From NCBI RefSeq assembly GCF_000519265.1, contig NZ_KI912608.1, forward strand, positions 1,305,582 to 1,369,581: a DNA stretch of 64,000 bases. Direction: 5' to 3'. This stretch comes from Desulfonatronum lacustre DSM 10312 (GTDB taxonomy: Bacteria; Desulfobacterota; Desulfovibrionia; Desulfovibrionales; Desulfonatronaceae). Of the stretch, positions 38,170 through 47,535 are shown piece by piece. The notes under the pieces are model-generated. The model was not told the origin of the DNA and ran no database searches. It saw only the letters and a list, made by a program, of their open reading frames with translations. The translations under genes were made by a program, and so were the position numbers. Position 1 is the first letter of the stretch. Every line of letters begins with the position of its first letter.

Positions 38170-38945
38170 CGTTCATTGGGCAGCCAGGAGGAAGTCCTGG
38201 GAGCAACTGTTTCCAAAATGGAAACAGTTCAACAGGAAGGCAGTCGGCAGGTGACCCGGACCAGGGACTTCTACAATCTCGACCATTATCGCGGTGGGCT
38301 ACCGGGTCAAAGTTAAACTCAAGGCCATAGGTGACTTTGGCGAACGAGTGCGCGGGGATGGAATGCCGAAGTCTGATTCCACAAGGGAATCGCTCGCTTC
38401 GCTCAGGACGCCAAGGCCGCCAAGGTAGATTTTGGAAAGCAGGGAAAGAGCTGCTTTCCAAAAGATTCTCGCTCCCTGCCAAAAATGCCGTCAGCTGCTT
38501 GAACGTAGGCAGCACCTCCCCCCGCTCCCACTGCGGGAGCTTGGGGAATCTGGCCATAAGCCCCTCAATATCCAAATGAGCCCGCTCACAAGCCCACTGC
38601 ACCATCTCGGGGCTGACGGCAACCGGTTCAAGTGGACAGGTTCGGGCATCAAGTACCCTCCAGTTGATCGACGGAACCCATTTTTGATGGGTAAATGGCC
38701 GTTCTAAGGAGAAATATCAAGAATATTTAAGACATATACCATATTGAATCAAGGGGTTGACTCGGTCCGCCCCTGGGAATTGTTGGTCCTCTAAGCACTC
38801 TTCCGGGGCATCATCATATTTGACGTTCCCCCCTCCTCCGCCGTATGGAATCGAAAACACCAAGAATCCACACTAGAAATCTAAAGGATAGCTTTGCTTG
38901 GCTCATCGGTTGATGATGAACCGGCATTTTCATTAGGAACCACCA
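38170..38945. other. Gap before the restriction-modification genes
   Basis: Apart from the regulator relic and the hairpin repeat, I see nothing coding. A small palindrome at 38206-38232 (AACTGTTTCC/GGAAACAGTT) lies just behind the flavin reductase gene and could be its terminator stem. Confidence 0.45.
38430..38680 (-). pseudogene. Relic of an HTH/ImmA-IrrE-type regulator
   Basis: On the minus strand the residues VAVSPEMVQWACERAHLDI and then ARFPKLPQWERGEVLP match the N-terminal helix-turn-helix part of HTH-ImmA (IrrE-like) proteins. The catalytic region is missing: the frame runs into a hairpin repeat (GGAAAGCAG/CTGCTTTCC at about 38434-38466). A candidate start (MPEP) is out of frame with the body. 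Confidence 0.55.
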
Positions 38946-40232
38946 GTGTATCCCACAAGCAATTTTATCGAGCTTGAATCAAACATTCTTCTGGAAGACG
39001 AAGAGCAATATACCGCTCGATGCACCGGCGATTTGCTCAAAAATCCTAGGCGTTATCGACTTATCGATCTCTTTTCCGGGGCGGGCGGCATGTCTCTGGG
39101 ATTTTCCGAGACTTTCGGGCAGCCGTTCAAGTCCGTATGGGCGAACGACTTCAATCAGTTTTGCGTGGACACCTACAACGAAAACTTCGGCCCGCATTGC
39201 GTCGCCGGGGATATCGTCGCCATCCTGGAGGACGGGAAATACGAAGTGCCGGAGGCCGATGTGGTCATCGGCGGGCCGCCTTGCCAGGGATTCAGCCTTC
39301 TCAATAAAAATCGAGATGGGGATCCGCGAAAGGAATTGTGGCGCCCCTTCCTGGAGGTGGTGGAGAGGAGCGGAGCAAAAGTTTTCGTCATGGAAAACGT
39401 TCCGCAACTGCTCAATACTTTTGAGCACGGCGAAATCGTCGGCCTGGCTGAATCGCTGGGATTCAAGGTTTGGCAGGACAAGTTGACCGCAGCCGATTAC
39501 GGGGTCCCGCAAAACCGCACGAGAGCATTCATTATCGGCTGTAAGTTCGCCGACCCTCGAGTCCTGTTTCCACCCCGCAAAATCCACTTCAATTCGAAGC
39601 CCAACGGCAAACAGATCTCGCTTCCGTTCGACAGGGAGCACTATCTCTCCAAACCGCTCAAGTGGCGGACGGTGCGGGACGCCATAAGTGATCTGCCGCC
39701 GCCTGTGGGCACGGAGATCAGAAATGTTTCTCCACCTATTGATCTTCATTTCGGGAGAAATCCCACAGAACTGAGTCGCAAAAGGTACAGGGCCATCCCG
39801 CAGGAAGGGATGAACCGCTTCGACCTGCAACGAATCGCACCTGAACTGACCCCGAAGTGCTGGATTAGAAAGAAGAGCGGGGGGACGGATTTGTTCGGCA
39901 GGCTCTGGTGGGACAGACCTGCGTTCACGATCCGCACGGAATTTTTCAAGCCGGAAAAAGGCCGTTACCTACATCCGGAACAACACAGACCGATCACCCA
40001 TCGAGAAGCCGCCCGGTTCCAGAGCTTTCCCGACGAGTTTCGGTTCACTGGATCGAAAATCGAGATCGCCAAGCAAATCGGAAACGCAGTTCCGCCGCTT
40101 TTGGCCGCACGAGTGGCGGACGTGGTCAGAATTCTTCTCGACAAACACAATACACAATGGACGTATTCACAAAAGAAAAACGAAGCGGAATCATGTCGCG
40201 CATACGCGGCAAAAACACAAAACCTGAGTTGA
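38946..40232 (+). CDS. DNA (cytosine-5-)-methyltransferase
   Basis: A GTG start opens a 428-residue protein. The C5-methylase motifs appear in order: I (LIDLFSGAGGMSLGF), IV with the catalytic cysteine C113 (GGPPCQGFS), VI (VFVMENVPQ), VIII (VPQNRTRAFIIG), and IX-X (HREAARFQSFPDEF, IAKQIGNAVPPLLA). It protects host DNA at the target of the nuclease encoded downstream. The target is in the variable region between VIII and IX and cannot be read off. It is lower in GC than its surroundings and on the opposite strand, as expected for an acquired cassette. Confidence 0.93.
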   Translation: MYPTSNFIELESNILLEDEEQYTARCTGDLLKNPRRYRLIDLFSGAGGMSLGFSETFGQPFKSVWANDFNQFCVDTYNENFGPHCVAGDIVAILEDGKYEVPEADVVIGGPPCQGFSLLNKNRDGDPRKELWRPFLEVVERSGAKVFVMENVPQLLNTFEHGEIVGLAESLGFKVWQDKLTAADYGVPQNRTRAFIIGCKFADPRVLFPPRKIHFNSKPNGKQISLPFDREHYLSKPLKWRTVRDAISDLPPPVGTEIRNVSPPIDLHFGRNPTELSRKRYRAIPQEGMNRFDLQRIAPELTPKCWIRKKSGGTDLFGRLWWDRPAFTIRTEFFKPEKGRYLHPEQHRPITHREAARFQSFPDEFRFTGSKIEIAKQIGNAVPPLLAARVADVVRILLDKHNTQWTYSQKKNEAESCRAYAAKTQNLS

Positions 40233-40564
40233 TCGTCCGCTCTCTACTCCATGGATTGGGATACAGGTTCAGACTGCACAGAAAGGATTTGCCGGGAAAG
40301 CCGGATATTACGTTACCGAAATACAAAAAAGTGGTTTTCGTCCACGGATGTTTCTGGCACTCCCACCAGAACTGCCCTCGGGCCAAACGGCCTACGACGA
40401 ATACGGAGTTCTGGCGAGAGAAGCTGGGAAAGAACATTCGAAGAGATCAGGAAAATTCAGAGCGCTTGAAGCAAAAAGGATGGGACGTTCTTGTTTTGTG
40501 GTCGTGCGAAATCAAAGACCTCGATGCCCTCAAGGCGAAGCTCCGGCAATTTCTGGAAAATTGA
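40157..40564 (+). CDS. vsr: Vsr-type T:G mismatch endonuclease
   Basis: The ATG at 40157 lies inside the methylase gene (76-bp overlap), as is common for dcm-vsr pairs. The product has 135 residues. Motifs are MDVFTKEKRSGIMSRIRGKN, the catalytic aspartate in LPGKPDITLP, and the histidine pair in VFVHGCFWHSHQNC, whose cysteine/histidine residues also bind zinc. It nicks next to thymine in T:G mismatches arising from 5-methylcytosine deamination. A longer upstream reading of this frame is only a shadow of the methylase. Confidence 0.92.
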   Translation: MDVFTKEKRSGIMSRIRGKNTKPELIVRSLLHGLGYRFRLHRKDLPGKPDITLPKYKKVVFVHGCFWHSHQNCPRAKRPTTNTEFWREKLGKNIRRDQENSERLKQKGWDVLVLWSCEIKDLDALKAKLRQFLEN

Positions 40565-41485
40565 ATGCAAAACATGAATTCGGCAGAACTCTGTAAGCAG
40601 CTGAAAGAGCTGTTGTCTGATTTCGAGCGGGAGCTTGAATCCGACGGCTTGCGGGCAAAAGTCCTTTCGCTTGTCCCATGCTTTCATCAATTGCGGGAAT
40701 TGGGCAAATCGCTGATCACCTCAACATCGGCCCGAAACGCTCAAAGCCGTATTCTCTACTATTTCAAAAAATACCCCAGGACCGTGATCAACGGAGATGA
40801 ACTCCTGGTGGTCTCAGGCATCCAGGAATATGCCCGTAGGGTTCGGGAACTGAAAGTACAGTTCGGATGGTCCATCATCAGCGGTCTGACGGCAAAACAA
40901 ATGGCGGAGGAAAACGAGTTCCCTCTCCCGGACATCGACCCGACTTCCATGGGGCCTTCGGATTACATCCTCTTGTCCGTCGAGCAGGACAGGGAAGCTG
41001 CGCATCGCTGGAATCTGGCCAATGTAATCCGAAGGGAAAACATTGCCGTCAGAGACAAGATTCTCAAATTCTTCAGAGCAAACGTCGGACAAAAAATCAC
41101 CGGTGAGGAACTGAAATATCTTGCCAAGGACAGGTCGGAATGGGCCAGGAGAGTAAGGGAGCTTCGCACGGAATACGGTTGGCCCATAGTCACGAGAAAC
41201 ACCGGCCGCCCCGATCTCGAGGTCGGCGTCTATCTCCTGGAGGCGAACAGACAAAGCCCTGAACACGACCGCCGCATCCCCGACCCGGTCAAAAGAAACG
41301 TTCTTCGCAGAGACGCATACAAATGCGCAGTCTGCAAATGGTCAATTGCCGAATGGAATCGTTTCGATCCCAGACATTTGGAGTTGCATCACAAAAAGCC
41401 GCATGCCGTGGGTGGGGAAAACACTGAAAACAACCTGACTACCATATGTACGGTTTGCCATGATGAGATACATCGAGCGAAATGA
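40565..41485 (+). CDS. HNH restriction endonuclease with duplicated DNA-binding modules
   Basis: The ATG follows the Vsr stop directly; a second ATG at 40574 is possible. The product has 306 residues. Two related modules occur at about 60-105 and 165-210 (ARRVRELKVQFGWSI and ARRVRELRTEYGWPI), each looking like a small winged helix. The C-terminal HNH domain has YKCAVCKW, LELHHKKPHAVGGENTENN and CTVCHDEIH, with paired cysteines for zinc. Position next to a methylase and Vsr makes it the restriction nuclease of a type II system. Specificity is unknown. Confidence 0.85.
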   Translation: MQNMNSAELCKQLKELLSDFERELESDGLRAKVLSLVPCFHQLRELGKSLITSTSARNAQSRILYYFKKYPRTVINGDELLVVSGIQEYARRVRELKVQFGWSIISGLTAKQMAEENEFPLPDIDPTSMGPSDYILLSVEQDREAAHRWNLANVIRRENIAVRDKILKFFRANVGQKITGEELKYLAKDRSEWARRVRELRTEYGWPIVTRNTGRPDLEVGVYLLEANRQSPEHDRRIPDPVKRNVLRRDAYKCAVCKWSIAEWNRFDPRHLELHHKKPHAVGGENTENNLTTICTVCHDEIHRAK

Positions 41486-41643
41486 CCCAAGGGAGAATTA
41501 ACCGATAGCTAAGTAGATTCATTCATTTGGCTATCAGAATGAATCAAGGGCAGATCTGACCCGCATTCTGACCGCGCATTACCGCACGAGGACAAGCTTC
41601 GCGGGTATGAGTGATTCGGAAATCCCGCGCATCACCCCCAAAC

Positions 41644-42864
41644 TCACTCACCGTCCGTGTCAAAGACACCGATCTGGTTGCCCAGGCGGACCTTGACGCC
41701 GCCGGAGACGTACCGGCCCGGTTCGAACACCAGGATCACCAGGGAGCCGCCATAGAGGAAATGGCCCAATTCATCCCCGCGCAGGACCGGGACCGGGCCG
41801 GTTGCGTTCAGGAACCGGTCCTGGAAGACCACGGAACCGATCTCGCTCAGGCCCACGGCCACCGCGGCCACCAGACCGTACGTTCCGGTATCGATGATGA
41901 AATAGCCGCGCTGATAGTTTTCGAAGGCCCCGAAGTCCGCGCCGGGCCGCCCCACGTTGCCGTTGGACGGGACAAAGGCGGGAAAATCCTCCATGCCCAG
42001 CAGGGCCCCGTCCACCAGCGCGGTCTCGATCACCGAACCGGCCACCGGGGAATGGTAGCGGTGATAGGTGTTGGGCATGAGAATGCAGGACAGGGCCGTG
42101 CCGCCCACGAACCGCTCCCAGTGCTTTGAACCGGCCAGCAGCTCCTGGATGTTCAATTCCTGGGTGCCCTTGGTGCGCAGCCTGGTGCTGTTGTCCACGA
42201 TGGGCACGGGAATGGAATTCATGATCGCATCCGTGGGCGCGCTGATCACGTAGTCCCGCTCCGGCATGGTCTGGGGCCGGCTTTGGGCCTGGTCCTTGAA
42301 GGTGCGGGCGAAAAACTCGTTGAACGAGGCAAAGCCGCCGTCAGGGGCATCGGGGTCCGGGAGCAGGTAGTCCTCCTTTTCAATGCGCGGGTTGGCCAGC
42401 CACTGGGCCACCACTGCCCGGGATTCCGGGCTGTCCATGAATGCGCCCCGGTCCTGAATGAAACGGTGAAACAGCTCCCGGCCCGGAGAGATCTGGAAAA
42501 CGGCTCTGCCAAAGGGGTTCTGGTAGGCGAAGAAGTCCATCACCTCGATGTAGGCCAAACCGTCGTCCGAACTGCCCTTGGACCTGGGCAGAAACAGGCA
42601 CCAGTCACCCAGAAAGGCGAGCAGGTCGTCATGATTCTTGCCGATCCAGGGATTGCCCTCCGGGTGGTAGCCCGCAGGCAGGGGCTGCATGTTCTCGAAG
42701 GCCTTGTCCATGAGCAGCCTGAACACCTCGTTTTCCTGGTACGTCTGGGCAAAGGCCCCGATGCTTTCCGCGCATTGCGCGGGAAGCGGCGGCACGTCGG
42801 CCCGGCTGAAGGTGGCCCAACACGTCGCGCAACAGACAAGGCAGCAAAGCAGCAGGTTTTTCAT
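41644..42864 (-). CDS. Exported phosphatidylserine decarboxylase-family (PsiD-like) enzyme 1
   Basis: The ATG at 42864 (GGGAG site) opens a signal peptide (KNLLLCCLVCCATCWATF); the product has 406 residues. The N-terminal half contains FASFNEFFARTFKDQ, and the C-terminal half has NTYHRYHSPVAGSV, with the histidine used in self-cleavage, and FLYGGSLVILVFEPG, where the serine of GGS would become the pyruvoyl group. The overall layout, with a long N-terminal domain, resembles PsiD-type aromatic amino acid decarboxylases more than membrane PSD. Export makes phospholipid synthesis unlikely. A paralogue lies at 47536-48900. The substrate is inferred, not shown. Confidence 0.8.
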   Translation of the reverse strand: MKNLLLCCLVCCATCWATFSRADVPPLPAQCAESIGAFAQTYQENEVFRLLMDKAFENMQPLPAGYHPEGNPWIGKNHDDLLAFLGDWCLFLPRSKGSSDDGLAYIEVMDFFAYQNPFGRAVFQISPGRELFHRFIQDRGAFMDSPESRAVVAQWLANPRIEKEDYLLPDPDAPDGGFASFNEFFARTFKDQAQSRPQTMPERDYVISAPTDAIMNSIPVPIVDNSTRLRTKGTQELNIQELLAGSKHWERFVGGTALSCILMPNTYHRYHSPVAGSVIETALVDGALLGMEDFPAFVPSNGNVGRPGADFGAFENYQRGYFIIDTGTYGLVAAVAVGLSEIGSVVFQDRFLNATGPVPVLRGDELGHFLYGGSLVILVFEPGRYVSGGVKVRLGNQIGVFDTDGE

Positions 42865-42905
42865 GGTTTCTCCCTTGGTGATGAGTAATACCGCATCCGG
42901 GCGGC

Positions 42906-43199
42906 TCAGGCGGCGCGGAATTCGACTTTTTCCACGGCATCGAGATTGACGGATTGCCGAGCATGCCAAAGATCATAATTGTCCTGCATGTTCAGCCAGC
43001 TTTCCGGGGAGCGGCCAAGGGCTTTGGACAGCCGAAGCGCCATTTCGGGGCTGATTCCGCTGCGGCCCTGCAGAATGCGGTTGAGCGTGGACGGCGAGAC
43101 GTTTAAATTGGATGCCAGACGGCGTCCGGTCAAATCATAGGGCTCAAGGTAGACCTCGCGGATAAACTCGCCGGGATGCGGGGGATTGTGCATAGCCAT
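42906..43199 (-). CDS. higA: HigA-family antitoxin
   Basis: The product has 97 residues with the hallmark N terminus HNPPHPGEFIREVYLEPYDL and a helix-turn-helix (RLASNLNVSPSTLNRILQG). It binds HigB and represses the pair. The start overlaps the toxin stop by one base, the HigB-first order typical of this type. Confidence 0.92.
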   Translation of the reverse strand: MAMHNPPHPGEFIREVYLEPYDLTGRRLASNLNVSPSTLNRILQGRSGISPEMALRLSKALGRSPESWLNMQDNYDLWHARQSVNLDAVEKVEFRAA

Positions 43200-43477
43200 C
43201 AGTGATAATCCTCATAATCGATAATGTGAGCTTGACCATTTCGAAATTCGAAGGTGAGCCGCCAGTTTCCGCTCACCCGGACCGACCAGCGGTCCGAATC
43301 CCTGCCTTTAAGCTGGTGCAGGTGAAATCCAGGGATGCCCATGTCCTGAACCGTAACGGCGGTATCCAAGGCCGCAAGCAGCATCCTCAGGCGTTTTGCA
43401 TGGTTTGGTTGTATGCCCGCCACTGAGCCGGTTTCGAAATATTTGGCCAGCCCCTTGTGCCGAAAAGACTGAATCAT
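43199..43477 (-). CDS. higB: HigB-family toxin
   Basis: From the ATG at 43477 the product has 92 residues: MIQSFRHKGLAKYFETG, LHQLKGRDSDRWSVRVSGNW and RLTFEFRNGQAHIIDYEDYH are diagnostic. It is a RelE-fold, ribosome-dependent mRNA nuclease. An upstream TTG is rejected as a start. Confidence 0.92.
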   Translation of the reverse strand: MIQSFRHKGLAKYFETGSVAGIQPNHAKRLRMLLAALDTAVTVQDMGIPGFHLHQLKGRDSDRWSVRVSGNWRLTFEFRNGQAHIIDYEDYH

Positions 43478-43625
43478 GCAAAGCAAATAACATGTTGCGC
43501 AACGCGCATCAAGGATGCAAAAGTCTTGGGCAGAACTGAGTCAACATACTGAATTATCTAGTGACAAGTTCCGAAACCAGCCCGTTATAGTTGAGCATGA
43601 CCCCTTGAGGCGCGTCATCCCCGCA

Positions 43626-44681
43626 TCACGACAGCAGGCTCAAAAAGTTCGTCAGGGCCACCTTCCGGGCCGTGTCCGGGCTCAGGGAGTCCAGCAGGCT
43701 GTAGTATTTGACGATATTCTGGTTGTACGTGGCAAAATGACCGATGTTGTCCGAGCCGATCATGAAGCGGTCGGAAAAGTCCGAGATCAGGGTCAGCCAT
43801 TCGGAGCGGATGCGCGCTTCCTGCTTGGAGGTCTGGACGTAGGTTTCGAAGATGATCCAGGACAGGTCGATGTACAGATTGTCGTGCTTGGCGAGCATCT
43901 CCCGCAACAGTCCGGTATAGGCGATCTGGTCCAGATCCAGCATCCGGGACAGCCCGGCATGGGCCCAGATGATCACGGTCTTGGGATGCCGGGTCAGGGC
44001 GTCTTGCACCTCGTGGACATAGATGGGCCGGTCCAGCCGGTTGCGGGAGGTGGCGTTGTTGTGCAGGTTCACGGGCAGGTTTTTCTGGGCCGCCAGGTCG
44101 TAGACCGGGTCCAGGGCCGGGTGGTTGGCCCGGGCCGTTTCGCCGTAGGTCAGGTTGGTCAGGTCGTCCCGGTGGCCGAAGACCTCGCCCACGCCTTGCC
44201 AGAGCCCGGGATATTCCTCCAGCATCCGCTCCACGTGGAGCACGGCATGCTTGTCCGTGGCGTTGAACCCGCAGATGAAGGGGTGGAAGCGGGGGCGGGC
44301 TTGGTCGGGCAGTTCCAGAACGCGCCGGGCCACGATGAAATCCGTGGCCGAATACCAGTAGGTCCGCCCGTTGTCATCGAGATAGTACCCGGGTTCTTCG
44401 GGTTCGGCGGCGTCCCATTTCTTGACCAGGGGCATGCCGGAAAACATGATGTGCGCAACGCCCGCGTCGTCCATGGACCGCAGCAAGGCGTCCATCCCCT
44501 CGGTTTTCTGCAGAAAATCCACGTAATGAAAATGGCTGTCCGCAACCATGTACCTGACGGCTGCATCCGAACCCGAACTCGAATCAGGTCCGGCCAGGGC
44601 TGAAAACGGTCCCGACACGCCCTGAACGCTTCCGGCCAACGCTCCCACGGCCGCGATCTTCAAAAACGTTCTGCGATCCAT
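43626..44681 (-). CDS. Tat-exported amidohydrolase (TIM-barrel)
   Basis: The ATG at 44681 (AGGAG site) opens MDRRTFLKIAAVGALAGS, a Tat-type signal; the product has 351 residues. The metal-dependent hydrolase pattern is present: HFHYV after strand 1 (DSHFHYVDFL), NLHNNA, IIWAHAGLSRM and IGSDNIGH at the last strand. The fold resembles the ACMSD-like amidohydrolase-2 family, which includes decarboxylases and lactonases. Tat export suggests a metal cofactor loaded in the cytoplasm. It lies just downstream of the amino acid permease gene on the same strand (55 bp between the coding regions), so they may be co-transcribed. Confidence 0.82.
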   Translation of the reverse strand: MDRRTFLKIAAVGALAGSVQGVSGPFSALAGPDSSSGSDAAVRYMVADSHFHYVDFLQKTEGMDALLRSMDDAGVAHIMFSGMPLVKKWDAAEPEEPGYYLDDNGRTYWYSATDFIVARRVLELPDQARPRFHPFICGFNATDKHAVLHVERMLEEYPGLWQGVGEVFGHRDDLTNLTYGETARANHPALDPVYDLAAQKNLPVNLHNNATSRNRLDRPIYVHEVQDALTRHPKTVIIWAHAGLSRMLDLDQIAYTGLLREMLAKHDNLYIDLSWIIFETYVQTSKQEARIRSEWLTLISDFSDRFMIGSDNIGHFATYNQNIVKYYSLLDSLSPDTARKVALTNFLSLLS

Positions 44682-44736
44682 ACCCTGCTCCTTTTGCTCA
44701 ATAGCAATCACTGCCATGCGGCGATGACGTCATTTA

Positions 44737-45990
44737 TCAAAAAAACGCCAGAAACGGCGAGATGACCAAAAGAACTCCCGTTGCCGTGACCATCCAGGCC
44801 TGGGGTCCGCGGTATTTGGCGAACCGGTCCACCTTGTAGATGAGAATGACTGGGATGAAGCATCCGATGATGGCGAAAATCGGGCTGCAGATGCTCGTGA
44901 AATAGAGAATCGGAAAATCAACGATCGTGGCAAACCAGCCCAGCAGCACGATAAAGGCCAGGACTCCCATGGACAGTTTGGTCTGGTTCACGGCTTGCCT
45001 GGGTTTATCCTTGAGCACAAGTTTCCTGTACAGCCCGACGCAGGCCTCATGCAGTCCGAGGAGCACCCCGAAAAACGACGTCACCACCGCGCAGAGATCA
45101 ATGACAACGCCCATGGCCGGAATAAGCGTGCCGGGGATGACCTTGGCCATCAGGGCCAGAAAGGAGGTATTGGCCAGAAAAGCCTGGTAGGCGTCCTCAG
45201 CAGAGACGGAAAAGGTACAGGATAGGACGAAGAAGAAAACAACGCCGGCCAGGATGGCAAACGACCAGTTCATGATCTGAGCGGCCTTGCGCCTGGCGGT
45301 ATCGATGTCCTGATGTTCGGAGCGGGCATAGACGACCAGGGGGCTCAACGACTGCAGAAAAAGAATGGAGGTCATGGCAAAAGGCAGGGTGATGATCGTC
45401 TGGGTCAGCAGGTTCCCAATGGAGGTGATTTCCTTGATATTGCCCAGGTCCCAATGCGGGATGAGCATCAGGGCCAGCACGGTCAGGGACGAAAGGATGA
45501 CCACCACCAGGAGCTTGGTCAGATTGAGGAGCAGGGTCTTGCTGGCAAAGGCCACGAGCACCAGAAACGCGACAATGGCCAGGCCGTAGAACGGATTGGC
45601 GGACAAGAGCCCCTCGGTCATGCCCGCGGTCTGAAGGTAGGACGCGCTGTCGTTGGTCACGGTTTCGCTGTACACGAAGAGCCAGATCACCAGCATCAGA
45701 AAATACAAAAACCCCAGCCCGACCCCCCACTTGTCTCCCAGATATTCGCTGATCGTGGCCGGATAATCCGTGGCCTGCCGGGCTTCCACCAGCGTGTTGA
45801 TGAAAAGTCGCTGGAACTGGTACAGGGCCGGGTAGGCAATGAGCACGGCCAGCAGAAACGTCCACAGCCCCACGATTCCGGCCTGGATGGGCAGGAAGAC
45901 GATCCCGGCTCCGATGCCCATGCCGATATTCACGGCCACCCATCCCCAGTCCTGGGACGTCATCTTCAGCTGCTCGCGCGTCGCGCCCAT
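44737..45990 (-). CDS. Aromatic/hydroxy amino acid permease (HAAAP-like)
   Basis: From the ATG at 45990 the product has 417 residues and eleven predicted membrane helices. The first helix carries NIGMGIGAGIVFLPIQAG, as in SdaC/TyrP-like HAAAP carriers, and VVIDLCAVVTSFFGVLLGLHEA is a further family-like segment. Serine, threonine, cysteine or aromatic amino acids are likely substrates. The neighbouring CyuA-like enzyme suggests cysteine or serine. Confidence 0.82.
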   Translation of the reverse strand: MGATREQLKMTSQDWGWVAVNIGMGIGAGIVFLPIQAGIVGLWTFLLAVLIAYPALYQFQRLFINTLVEARQATDYPATISEYLGDKWGVGLGFLYFLMLVIWLFVYSETVTNDSASYLQTAGMTEGLLSANPFYGLAIVAFLVLVAFASKTLLLNLTKLLVVVILSSLTVLALMLIPHWDLGNIKEITSIGNLLTQTIITLPFAMTSILFLQSLSPLVVYARSEHQDIDTARRKAAQIMNWSFAILAGVVFFFVLSCTFSVSAEDAYQAFLANTSFLALMAKVIPGTLIPAMGVVIDLCAVVTSFFGVLLGLHEACVGLYRKLVLKDKPRQAVNQTKLSMGVLAFIVLLGWFATIVDFPILYFTSICSPIFAIIGCFIPVILIYKVDRFAKYRGPQAWMVTATGVLLVISPFLAFF

Positions 45991-46081
45991 GTGTTCCCCA
46001 TGCTTGCTTGTTGGTCGGTTGCGGCGCAATCACCGCGCCGACATGGTTTTAATGCCAAGATCGTACCGGGTTTGGCCGTCC

Positions 46082-47377
46082 TCACTCGGAGGTCATGATC
46101 TTCAGGATCACCTCGTCGGTCTGCTCCATGCCCGTGCTGGCCAGTACACCGATATTGCGGATGGTGGCTTCCACGTCGTGGCCCACGATGCCTTCGCCTC
46201 CGTGCAGGTCCCGGTGGTAGGAGGCCAGGGTGGCGGAATCAAAGGCGGCGTAGATGCCCGTGGCGATCTTCATGGCGCAGGAGGGCTTGGCCCCGTCGCA
46301 GATGATCCCCGAGACGTTGCCCAGGGTGTTCACGATGGCGTGGGCCGTGGTGTCGTCATCCGCGCCCATCAGGAAGCTCAGCGCCCCACTCACCCCGGCC
46401 GCCGCGCACATCGCCCCGCAATAGGCCGACAAGCGGCCCACCTGGGTTTTGATGTGCACGGTGCACAGGTGCGAGAGAAAAAGGGCCCGGATCAATTCGT
46501 CTTCGCTGTGCCCTTTCAGCCGCGCGAATTTGATCACCGGTAGTGAGGCGGTCATGCCCTGGTTGCCGCTCCCGCTGGTGGTCATCACCGGCAACGGGCA
46601 GCCGCTCATCCGTGCGTCGCTGCCGGCCGCGGCAAAGCTCGCGCAACGGTTACGCACGTCGTCGCCGTAGATCCCCTGCTCAATGTTCTTGAGAATGCTG
46701 GCCCCGATGTTCACACCGTAGGTATTTTGCAGCCCCTCCTCCGCGATGGTGCTGTTCAGGTCGATAACTTGCCTGAACAGGGGCCGAATCAAATCCAGAT
46801 CAATGGTCCTGGCCAGGTCGTAAATCAGGCGGACCGACAAGATGGAACGATCTTCCTCGGTGGTGTGAAAGGTTTCGGGACTGAAGCCGCGGTTGAGCAG
46901 AACCTGGCCGTTTTTGACGACTCTGGTCAGGTTGGTGTGCAGATACCGCGCCTCGACCTCGGCGCTCTGGTCCCCGGCAACCGCCTCGATCCTGATATAC
47001 AGCTTGATGGGCGTCTTTTCGTGGATCACCTTGAAGGATGTCCGCTCCAGGCACTCCCTGACCCCGGCCATGTCCTGTTCGGTTATGCCGCTGATCACCA
47101 TCAGGTCTTTGCTGCAATCCCCGGCCACGATGCCCATGGCCGCCGAGGCCTCAATCCCGACCATCCCCCCGCTGCCCGGTACGACCACGCTTTTGACGTT
47201 CTTGATGATATTCCCGGAAACGAAAATGCTGACCTGTTCCGGAAGGATGCCCAGCACTTCACGGACTTTTGCCGCCACGAGAGCTATGGTGATGGGTTCG
47301 GTGCAGCCCTGGGCGGGCACGATTTCCTCATGCAGAATTTGCAAAACCTTGGCGACGGTATCGGATGCAACGTTCAT
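46082..47377 (-). CDS. L-cysteine desulfidase / serine dehydratase-alpha-like protein (CyuA/YhaM family)
   Basis: The ATG at 47377 follows GGAG; the product has 431 residues. It opens with the conserved EEIVPAQGCTEPITIALVAA. Further Fe-S-binding cysteine regions follow (LSHLCTVHIKTQVGRLSAYCGAMCAAAG split over two segments, and GIICDGAKPSCAMKIA). This family carries a [4Fe-4S] cluster and degrades L-cysteine to pyruvate, ammonia and sulfide, or L-serine analogously. The permease downstream would feed it, mirroring the cyuPA arrangement of enteric bacteria. Confidence 0.88.
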   Translation of the reverse strand: MNVASDTVAKVLQILHEEIVPAQGCTEPITIALVAAKVREVLGILPEQVSIFVSGNIIKNVKSVVVPGSGGMVGIEASAAMGIVAGDCSKDLMVISGITEQDMAGVRECLERTSFKVIHEKTPIKLYIRIEAVAGDQSAEVEARYLHTNLTRVVKNGQVLLNRGFSPETFHTTEEDRSILSVRLIYDLARTIDLDLIRPLFRQVIDLNSTIAEEGLQNTYGVNIGASILKNIEQGIYGDDVRNRCASFAAAGSDARMSGCPLPVMTTSGSGNQGMTASLPVIKFARLKGHSEDELIRALFLSHLCTVHIKTQVGRLSAYCGAMCAAAGVSGALSFLMGADDDTTAHAIVNTLGNVSGIICDGAKPSCAMKIATGIYAAFDSATLASYHRDLHGGEGIVGHDVEATIRNIGVLASTGMEQTDEVILKIMTSE

Positions 47378-47535
47378 CACAGCTCCGGGGTTGAGGTTGG
47401 CCTGAGCATGCCTGTCTCATTGTGCGGCTTCCCGCTACAAAATCAGAGGCGTGCAGTGGGTCGCGTCGGGCCGCGGTCCACTCAATTGCCCGGACTAGGC
47501 TTTCCAACTGCTCCGGGCTGAAACCGCGCTGACGG

